Part shown: in pieces, positions 6,197 to 11,024 of the stretch
Layout: the number at the start of each line of letters is the position of its first letter
Numbering within the stretch: position 1 is the stretch's first letter
Assembly: GCA_964624465.1 (NCBI GenBank)
Contig: CAZUZD010000210.1
Coordinates: forward strand, 1-11,024
From: CAZUZD01 sp964624465
GTDB lineage: Bacteria > Planctomycetota > Planctomycetia > Isosphaerales > Isosphaeraceae
DNA length: 11,024 nt
Reading direction: 5' to 3'
Notes under the pieces: generated by a model
What the model saw: only the letters and a program-made list of their open reading frames with translations
What the model was told of the DNA's origin: nothing
Databases searched by the model: none
Program-made: the position numbers and the translations under genes

Positions 6197-7636
6197 ATGA
6201 GCACGCCCACCGACCGCCCGACCCGCGCCGCCTTCGCCTGGAGCCGACACCCGGCGGCCGAGGCCCTGGTCGACCGCCTGACCGCCACGGCGCTCGCCGG
6301 CCACCCCTTCGCCGCCGCGCTGGCCCGCCGCATGACCGCCGAGACCGGCACCCGGTTCGGCGACTGGGTCGATCACCTGGTCGTCTCCGACGCCGACGGC
6401 CGGATCGCCGAGCTGGAGACGGTCGGCTTCCGCCGCGACGTCTTCCGCAACTCCGCCGTGGGCAGCCCGGTCTTCGAGCACGACGGCGGCCTGTTCCCCC
6501 GCATCGTCGTCGTGCCCGGTGGCGGGCCCGAGGTGCGGGAGGTGGCCCTGAAGGTCGAGTCGATCGCCGACTTCTCGCGGGCCCACGGCCTGGGGCTCGA
6601 ACCGCAGGGCTCGGCGCTGGGACCATACCGGGTCGCCCGCGTGCCGGCCGACGGCGGCACGGCGCTGGCGGTCGTGGAGCGGCGCGGCTATCGCGGCTTC
6701 GAGCCGTTCGACAGCGACATGGCCCGCGAGGGCCGGATGACCCCGCAGATGGCGCGCGACACGCTCACGGCCCGCGACCTCTGGGCCGGCCGCCGCCGCC
6801 GGTTCGACGACGATGCCCGGGGCCTGGACCACACCGAGGCCCTGCTGGAGCGGGTGGTCGAGCTCTGCGCCGGCTCGACCGACCTGGCCTGTCACATCGT
6901 CTTCGAGGCCGAGCGCGAGTACTGGCAGTCGCGGAACCACGCCGCCCGGGTGCAGAAGGCCCGCCAGGACCGGCTCGGGCTGGGCTGGGCCAACCACGAC
7001 CACCACACCTACCGCTGCTCGCGGGCCCTGTTTCCCCGGATCATCCGGCTGTTCGAGCGGCTGGGCTTCACGCTCCGCGAGCGGTTCCACGCCGGCGAGC
7101 ACGCCGGCTGGGGGGCCCAGGTGCTGGAGCACCCGAACACCGGCATCGTCATCTTCGCCGACCTGGACCTGGCCCCCGACGAGGCCCAGGCCAACTTCAC
7201 CCGCCAGAGCCTGCCCGATCTGGCCCGCCCCAACACGGTCGGCCTCTGGGTCGGCCTGCACGGCGAGTCGATCCTGGAGGCCGGCATGCACCATCTGGAG
7301 GCGCAGTTCGACTTCGAGGCCCTGCGCGACGGCCTGAAGGCCGAGGCGGGCATCGTCACCATGAAGCCGTTCTCCGACTTCCCGTTCCTGCGGCAGGCGT
7401 TCACCGAGGGGGAGCGCTGGCCGGTCGACCCGCGCCGCGCCGACCGGCTGCGGGACGCCGGCTGGATCGACGCCGAGCAGCACGCCCGGTTCGTCGCCGA
7501 GGGGGCCATCGGCAGCCACCTGGAGAACCTCCAGCGCCGCGAGGGCTACAAGGGGTTCAACCAGCAGGCCGTCAGCGCCATCATCGCCGCCACCGACCCC
7601 CGGCTCGCCCGCCCGTCGCCCGCCGCCGGGTCCTGA
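6197..7636 (+). CDS. Uncharacterised His-rich protein with a VOC-like segment
   Basis: I do not recognise this 479-residue soluble protein with confidence. It has no signal peptide or membrane helix. The N-terminal half (1-200) is mixed alpha/beta. The conserved-looking part is 260-405: GWANHDHHTYRCSR (263-276), LFERLGFTLRERFHAGEHAG (285-304), GAQVLEHPNTGIVIFADLDL (306-325), VGLHGES (352-358) and GMHHLEAQFDF (363-373). The pattern of a His near one strand, a 'LGF..RERF' helix-strand turn and later His and Glu on strands resembles a VOC/glyoxalase module; His267, His269, His270, His355, His365 and His366 are candidate metal ligands. The C-terminal segment GAIGSHLENLQRREGYKGFNQ (437-457) also looks constrained. 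The ATG at 6197 is the earliest sensible start; its ribosome site is weak. The next gene follows after 59 bases. The metal-enzyme idea is inference. Confidence 0.8.
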   Translation: MSTPTDRPTRAAFAWSRHPAAEALVDRLTATALAGHPFAAALARRMTAETGTRFGDWVDHLVVSDADGRIAELETVGFRRDVFRNSAVGSPVFEHDGGLFPRIVVVPGGGPEVREVALKVESIADFSRAHGLGLEPQGSALGPYRVARVPADGGTALAVVERRGYRGFEPFDSDMAREGRMTPQMARDTLTARDLWAGRRRRFDDDARGLDHTEALLERVVELCAGSTDLACHIVFEAEREYWQSRNHAARVQKARQDRLGLGWANHDHHTYRCSRALFPRIIRLFERLGFTLRERFHAGEHAGWGAQVLEHPNTGIVIFADLDLAPDEAQANFTRQSLPDLARPNTVGLWVGLHGESILEAGMHHLEAQFDFEALRDGLKAEAGIVTMKPFSDFPFLRQAFTEGERWPVDPRRADRLRDAGWIDAEQHARFVAEGAIGSHLENLQRREGYKGFNQQAVSAIIAATDPRLARPSPAAGS

Positions 7637-7695
7637 ACCATCCGAGCCCGAACCACCTCCCCAGCCGACCCCTCGCGACCTCCGGGGCCCCCGCG

Positions 7696-8709
7696 ATGGA
7701 CGACGACCTGATCACCCCCGACGCCGAGCTGATCGACCACTGGCCCGAGGTCCCGGTCGCCGAGGCCCTCGACCCGGGCCACGACGAGGCGGCGGGGCCC
7801 ATGATCACCGCCTGGCTGCCGGGGGCCGAGGTCCGCCACCACAACGGCGACCCCCTGCCCTCGGGCCTGGTCCTGTTCGCCCCGCCGCCGGCCGAGATCG
7901 GCCGCGTCCGCACGGCCCACAGCACGCTCCAGGCCGGGAAGCGGCCCTGGACGACCCTCTCGCGGCTGCTCTTCGGCGCCGGCCTGGGCTCGACGGTGGC
8001 CGTCGTGCTCGGGTTCTTCGACGTCGTCGGCCCCGTCCAGCTCCTGGTCGGGCTGGCGGTCCTGGTCGGGACGTGGCTCCTGACGCGGTTCCGCTACCGG
8101 GTCAGCTACGTGGGGGCCGAGGGCCTGGCCCGGCTGACCTGCGCCGGCCGACCCGACCGGATCGTCAAGGTCGAGCAGTTCCGGTTCGCCGACGCCGAGG
8201 ACCTGCGATCGAGCCAGACCCGGCACTACCACAACGGGATCTACACCAATACCCGCTACCACTTCGCGTGGACCGACGCCGCCGGCCAGCGGGTGTTCAA
8301 GCTGGCGGGCTCCTACCGGGGCGAGAAGGTGCCGCCGAAGCCGAAGGACTCGTTCCACTTCGCCGAATCGGCCGAGGTCGCCTGGACGGCCCATCGCTGG
8401 GAGCGCTTCCGCGCCGAGCGGCCGCCCGACGGCATCATCCGCTTCCGCCTGACCGGCCCCGACTGGCTGGGCCTTCAGCCCGGAGCCCTGCACTTCGGCC
8501 GCAAGGCGGGGGTCCAGACCTGGACGGCCGCCGAGTTCGGGGGCCTGGAGGTGGTCGACGGGGTGCTCAAGATCAAGCGAGTCGACGCCCAGGAGGGCTG
8601 GTTCAGCGCCAAGGGGGTGGAAAAGGTGCCGATCGCCTCGCTGGCCAACACCCAGGTGTTCCTGCTGCTGGCGGGCCGCTGGCTGAAGTCGCCCGCCACG
8701 GGCCGCTGA
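7696..8709 (+). CDS. Two-helix membrane protein with a C-terminal PH-like domain (hypothetical)
   Basis: This 337-residue protein is the 3' part of a much longer open frame; the real start is taken as the ATG at 7696. Upstream the frame runs through the previous gene and is not used. Residues 1-86 are polar and acidic. Two hydrophobic helices (about 91-109 and 112-130, with AGLGSTVAVVLGFF and LLVGLAVLVGTWLL) form a membrane hairpin closed by the basic RFRYR. The remaining 200 residues are rich in beta strands and aromatic residues, for example TRHYHNGIYTNTRYHFAWTD (175-194) and GWFSAKGVEKVPIASL (301-316), as in PH-like or DUF6585-type proteins; that likeness is tentative. The terminal stretch VFLLLAGRWLK (321-331) is mildly hydrophobic. 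It lies 59 bases after the preceding gene on the same strand, probably co-transcribed. No good ribosome site is visible. Confidence 0.75.
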   Translation: MDDDLITPDAELIDHWPEVPVAEALDPGHDEAAGPMITAWLPGAEVRHHNGDPLPSGLVLFAPPPAEIGRVRTAHSTLQAGKRPWTTLSRLLFGAGLGSTVAVVLGFFDVVGPVQLLVGLAVLVGTWLLTRFRYRVSYVGAEGLARLTCAGRPDRIVKVEQFRFADAEDLRSSQTRHYHNGIYTNTRYHFAWTDAAGQRVFKLAGSYRGEKVPPKPKDSFHFAESAEVAWTAHRWERFRAERPPDGIIRFRLTGPDWLGLQPGALHFGRKAGVQTWTAAEFGGLEVVDGVLKIKRVDAQEGWFSAKGVEKVPIASLANTQVFLLLAGRWLKSPATGR

Positions 8710-8714
8710 CCGTC

Positions 8715-8745
8715 GGGTTCCGGTTCCGGCACGGCCCGGGAACCC
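8715..8745 (+). terminator. Hairpin downstream of the membrane protein gene
   Basis: GGGTTCC (8715-8721) pairs with GGAACCC (8739-8745); an alternative stem uses GGTTCC at 8722-8727. It starts five bases past the stop codon at 8707-8709. There is no T run after it, so termination here is plausible from position alone. A second, imperfect GC hairpin (about 8803-8819) lies just before the next promoter. Confidence 0.35.
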
Positions 8746-8835
8746 CCGCCGGTGGCTCGGCGTCCAAGGCGGAGCCGGCCGATCGCGCCCGCGCGCCCTC
8801 CGGGCCGCCCCGGGGGGCCTGGCAATCGGCGCGAC

Positions 8836-8863
8836 TTGACAAAGGTGTAGTGTCGGTTAAGTT
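8836..8863 (+). promoter_or_regulatory. Promoter with a perfect TTGACA box
   Basis: TTGACA at 8836-8841 matches the sigma70 -35 consensus completely. It lies in the most AT-rich patch of the right half of the window. The best -10 at normal spacing is TAAGTT (8858-8863, 16-base spacer, 3 of 6); TACAAC at 8864-8869 fits better but is 22 bases away. The weak -10 suggests activator dependence or a different sigma preference. It would drive the gene starting at 9107 with a leader of over 200 bases. Confidence 0.5.
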
Positions 8864-9106
8864 TACAACGAGGCGTCCTGCGCCGGTCGCCCCTGGCGGC
8901 GATCGGGCCGGCCCGTGGACGCGTTGCCCTCCAGCCTCCGCCCGATCGGCGTCCTGCGCGGCCTCGCGACGGGGCCGGTCCGGCGGTCGGTTCGCTCCCA
9001 GTCTCCTCCCAACGACGGCATCCCCCCGCCCCGCCTGCTGGCCGGTCCCGCTCCCGTGGGGCACGGCCGCCTGGCTGGCGATGGGGTTCACCAGGGTACT
9101 TCGCCC

Positions 9107-10591
9107 ATGGATCTGGCGATCGCCACGCGCAGCACGCAGGCCCTCCGCTGGTTCGCCCCGGCGGCGACCGTCCTGGCCCTGGCCGCGCCCGCCTGGTCGC
9201 AGGATCAGGCCGGGGCCGCCAAGAAGGACGCCCCCCCGGCGGACGCGGCCCGGCCGGCGGCCGCCGAGCTGCCGGCGGTCCTCCGCGGCGAGCCCGAGCT
9301 GTTCGCCGAGCCGCTCCGCCAGGAGCTGCTCCGCAACGAGTTCAAGGAGCTCAGCGGTCCGGTCCTCACCGACGCCGACCGCCAGGCCGTCCTGGCCATG
9401 GCGCAGGGGCAGGCGGCGGTCAACGCCGACGCGGTCCGCAAGTTCGTCCAGGCCCAGGTCGCGAGCCTGACCCGCCGCAGCAACATCGCCGAGATGCTCG
9501 ACAGTTCGGCGAACTCGCAGGGCGCCCGCCGGCTCGAGGAGGCGACGAGCCTGCTGCTGCGGCCGATCGTCGAGCCGGCCTCGACGGCCAACGCCGCCTT
9601 CCGCCGCGAGTACGCCCGGCAGTTGCAGGCCGCCGCACCCGCGGTGCTCCAGGGCCACCTGCACGCCCGCACCTTCTTCATGGTCGTGCTGGCCAAGGCC
9701 AAGGCGCCCGAGCTGATCGCGATCCTGACCGACGCGATCAAGGACCCCCAGCAGCCCCTGACGGTCAAGATGCTGGCCGCGCAGGGCCTGGCGGCCACCG
9801 CCGGCAACGGCCGGATCGCCCTCGACCCGAACGCCCAGGCGATCCCGGCCGAGCAGGCCATCGCCGGGTTCCTGAACGAGAACCCGGACGCGTTCTGGCC
9901 CGTGCAGTGCCGGATGCTCGAGGCGCTTGGCTCGCTGCGGGTGGCCAGCGCCAACCCGCTCAAGGGCGAGGCCGAGCTGGCCGCCGCCGCGTTCACGATC
10001 CTGGCGAACTCCGGGTCCCGGCCCGAGGCCCGCGCCTGGGCGGGCTGGGCGCTCGGCATGCTCACCGTGCCCGGCTCGGTGCAGCGGTACAACTTCGAGC
10101 TGGTCGCCTACGAGATGGGCCGCGCCGCGGCCGATGCCGCCTCGGCGATCCTTGCGATCCCGATGCCCGAGGATCAGCCGGCCCGCAACCTCCGGCTGGT
10201 GCCGCGGATGATCGAGCCCCTGCTGCGGATCCTGAGCGGCTTCGTGGGCGACCCGACCCTGCGGGGCACCGGCCTCTCGAACGCCCAGCACGTCAACGCC
10301 GGCCCGGCCCAGGCGGCCACCCGCGAGATCGAGCAGCGGGTGCGGGACGTGACGGCGGCGGCCCTCGACCTGTCCAAGACGGCCGGCGGCCAGGTGCTCA
10401 AGGAGCGCCAGAAGCTGGAGTCGCGGCTCAACGAGCTGAAGGCGTACCTGGCCCGCACGCCGCCGAAGTCGGCCGAGCTGTACCCCGGTGGCCCGAAGGT
10501 CGAGCTGCCGCCGGCCCCGACCGGCGGGGCGGCGCCCAAGTCGACGACCGCCGAGGCGAAGAAAGGCCCCGCCAGTGGCGGCGGTCTCTGA
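9107..10591 (+). CDS. Secreted helical, HEAT-like protein of unknown function
   Basis: This 494-residue protein opens with a typical Sec signal peptide: basic RSTQALR, then a hydrophobic core (about residues 15-27, WFAPAATVLALAA) and a likely cleavage near PAWSQ (28-32). A low-complexity Ala/Pro/Lys linker (33-55) follows. The body is almost all alpha helix, with repeated units such as PLTVKMLAAQGL, CRMLEALGSLR and EARAWAGWALGML that look like HEAT/ARM-type helical pairs. A charged, possibly coiled-coil stretch (about 405-450, including LKERQKLESRLNELKAYL) precedes a Pro/Gly/Lys-rich tail. A periplasmic or envelope scaffold is a reasonable inference; no catalytic motif is seen. The ATG at 9107 is chosen because the signal peptide starts there; its ribosome site is poor (AGGG about ten bases upstream). 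The next gene starts inside its 3' end. Confidence 0.8.
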   Translation: MDLAIATRSTQALRWFAPAATVLALAAPAWSQDQAGAAKKDAPPADAARPAAAELPAVLRGEPELFAEPLRQELLRNEFKELSGPVLTDADRQAVLAMAQGQAAVNADAVRKFVQAQVASLTRRSNIAEMLDSSANSQGARRLEEATSLLLRPIVEPASTANAAFRREYARQLQAAAPAVLQGHLHARTFFMVVLAKAKAPELIAILTDAIKDPQQPLTVKMLAAQGLAATAGNGRIALDPNAQAIPAEQAIAGFLNENPDAFWPVQCRMLEALGSLRVASANPLKGEAELAAAAFTILANSGSRPEARAWAGWALGMLTVPGSVQRYNFELVAYEMGRAAADAASAILAIPMPEDQPARNLRLVPRMIEPLLRILSGFVGDPTLRGTGLSNAQHVNAGPAQAATREIEQRVRDVTAAALDLSKTAGGQVLKERQKLESRLNELKAYLARTPPKSAELYPGGPKVELPPAPTGGAAPKSTTAEAKKGPASGGGL

Positions 10592-11024
10592 GCCCTCCGG
10601 GCCCGGTCGGCCCGCTCCCGACGTGGTGCTGCCGGTGCCCGAGATCCGCGACTACCTCAAGATCAACGCCGAGCTGGTGCACGCCCTCGACGACGGTGCC
10701 CGCCTGGTGCGGCTGGCCGGCGTCGAGGGCCAGCGCCTGCTGGTGCACGGCCTCCGCGGCCGCTGGGACGCGGTCGTCGAGATCGAGGGCCGCGCCGGCC
10801 CCGAGCTGGCCGCCGACCTCGACGCGCCCGGCCTGACGGTCGTCGCCCTGGGCGCCGTTGACGACGGCGCCGGCCGCGGCCTCCGCGCCGGCCGGCTGCT
10901 CGTGCTGGGCGACGCCGACGACGGCCTGGGCTACGGCCAGCGCGGCGGCGCGATCCTCGCCGCCGGGGCGGCCGGCGCCCGGCTCGGTCTGGACCAGGCC
11001 GGCGGGTTGCTCGCGGTCGCCGGG
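10575..11024 (+). CDS. GXGXG-domain protein (GltB domain 3 / FwdC-FmdC-like), 5' part
   Basis: A stop-free frame from the GTG at 10575 to the window end gives 150 residues. After a short leader it reads VPEIRDYLKINAELV (21-35), then a beta-rich region. From GRLLVLGDADDGLGYGQRGG (106-125) to AILAAGAAGARLGLDQAGG (126-144) it shows the regular Gly-rich turns of the GXGXG right-handed beta helix found in the C-terminal domain of glutamate synthase large subunit and in formylmethanofuran dehydrogenase subunit C. The start is supported by AAAGG eight bases before the GTG, which overlaps the end of the secreted-protein gene by 17 bases and implies translational coupling. A later GTG at 10623 is possible. 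Whether it acts in glutamate metabolism, C1 transfer or something else needs the missing downstream part. Confidence 0.75.
   Translation, partial: MAAVSEPSGPGRPAPDVVLPVPEIRDYLKINAELVHALDDGARLVRLAGVEGQRLLVHGLRGRWDAVVEIEGRAGPELAADLDAPGLTVVALGAVDDGAGRGLRAGRLLVLGDADDGLGYGQRGGAILAAGAAGARLGLDQAGGLLAVAG

Larger units (their letters stand above)
8710..9106 (+). other. 397-base non-coding stretch: terminator, promoter and long leader
   Basis: No credible gene is seen here. A GTG at 8915 is in frame with the following gene, but its 64 extra residues would precede an obvious signal peptide and are compositionally poor. The left third holds GC-rich hairpins. At about 8834-8870 an AT-richer island carries the promoter. 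The remaining 240 bases would be an untranslated leader; it has a 12-base direct repeat (GGCGTCCTGCGC at 8872-8883 and 8948-8959) and a 9-bp inverted repeat (8900-8908 with 8940-8948). It matches no RNA family I know. Confidence 0.5.

Noticed and set aside
6050..7519. A 489-codon minus-strand open frame
   Set aside because: It mirrors the 479-residue plus-strand gene, whose protein has balanced composition and constrained motifs; the mirror product is a repetitive Gly/Val/Ala/Arg string.
3970..7695. A continuous plus-strand open frame of about 1,240 codons running into the gene at 7696
   Set aside because: It is antisense to the complete P-type ATPase and in a different frame over the 479-residue gene. 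Its product is low-complexity, rich in Gly, Asp, Arg, Gln, Pro and Ala, as expected when few stops occur in GC-rich DNA. Only the part from 7696 is a gene.
8841..8870. A possible BlaI/MecI-type operator (TGTA...TACA) in the AT-rich island
   Set aside because: The half-sites point the opposite way to the usual TACA...TGTA arrangement and the spacing is wrong. No BlaI or M56 peptidase gene is nearby.
8915..9106. An upstream GTG start extending the secreted protein by 64 residues
   Set aside because: The extension would bury a clear Sec signal peptide that begins at the ATG at 9107, and it is Pro/Arg/Gly-rich without conserved features.
8603..10291. A 562-codon minus-strand open frame
   Set aside because: It is antisense to the secreted protein and to the end of the membrane protein, crosses the promoter region, and has a biased Gly/Arg/Leu/Ala composition with no recognisable motif.

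Overview
This is an 11 kb, very GC-rich piece of bacterial chromosome with strong G/C bias at third codon positions. The gene content is mostly housekeeping and small conserved families: a peptidoglycan enzyme, a metal P-type ATPase, and secreted or membrane proteins of unknown function. Its style suggests a soil or freshwater Gram-negative-type bacterium; a planctomycete (Isosphaeraceae-like) is my best guess. That guess rests on composition and protein style, not on a marker gene. I see no tRNA, rRNA, CRISPR array, transposase, integrase, phage gene or recognisable defence system.

Left part (1-3960, minus strand). A probable four-gene unit is transcribed leftward from a good sigma70-type promoter at 3851-3879. 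Its genes are a PhnB-like VOC protein (3269-3760), a MmcQ/YjbR-family protein (2837-3214), a Gfo/Idh/MocA oxidoreductase (1726-2769) and a small two-helix membrane protein (1344-1613). A long GC hairpin (1283-1314) then separates it from murB (243-1124), which has its own promoter at 1244-1272. The first 74 bases probably hold the start of another leftward gene downstream of murB.

Middle (3961-8709). A P1B-type metal-transporting ATPase with an unusual APC transmembrane motif (3961-5949, minus) is divergent from a two-gene plus-strand unit. That unit has an unrecognised His-rich 479-residue protein (6197-7636) and a 337-residue two-helix membrane protein (7696-8709). The divergent region (5950-6196) contains palindromes and a possible promoter.

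Right part (8710-11024, plus strand). A 397-base non-coding stretch carries an AT-rich promoter island with a perfect TTGACA box. It precedes a secreted, helical, HEAT-like protein (9107-10591). A GTG-started gene overlaps the end of that gene by 17 bases and runs off the window (10575-11024); it encodes a GXGXG-type domain resembling glutamate synthase domain 3 or FwdC/FmdC.

I found no convincing new multi-gene system. The most worthwhile leads are the uncharacterised pair at 6197-8709 beside the variant ATPase, and the overlapping secreted/GXGXG gene pair at the right edge.
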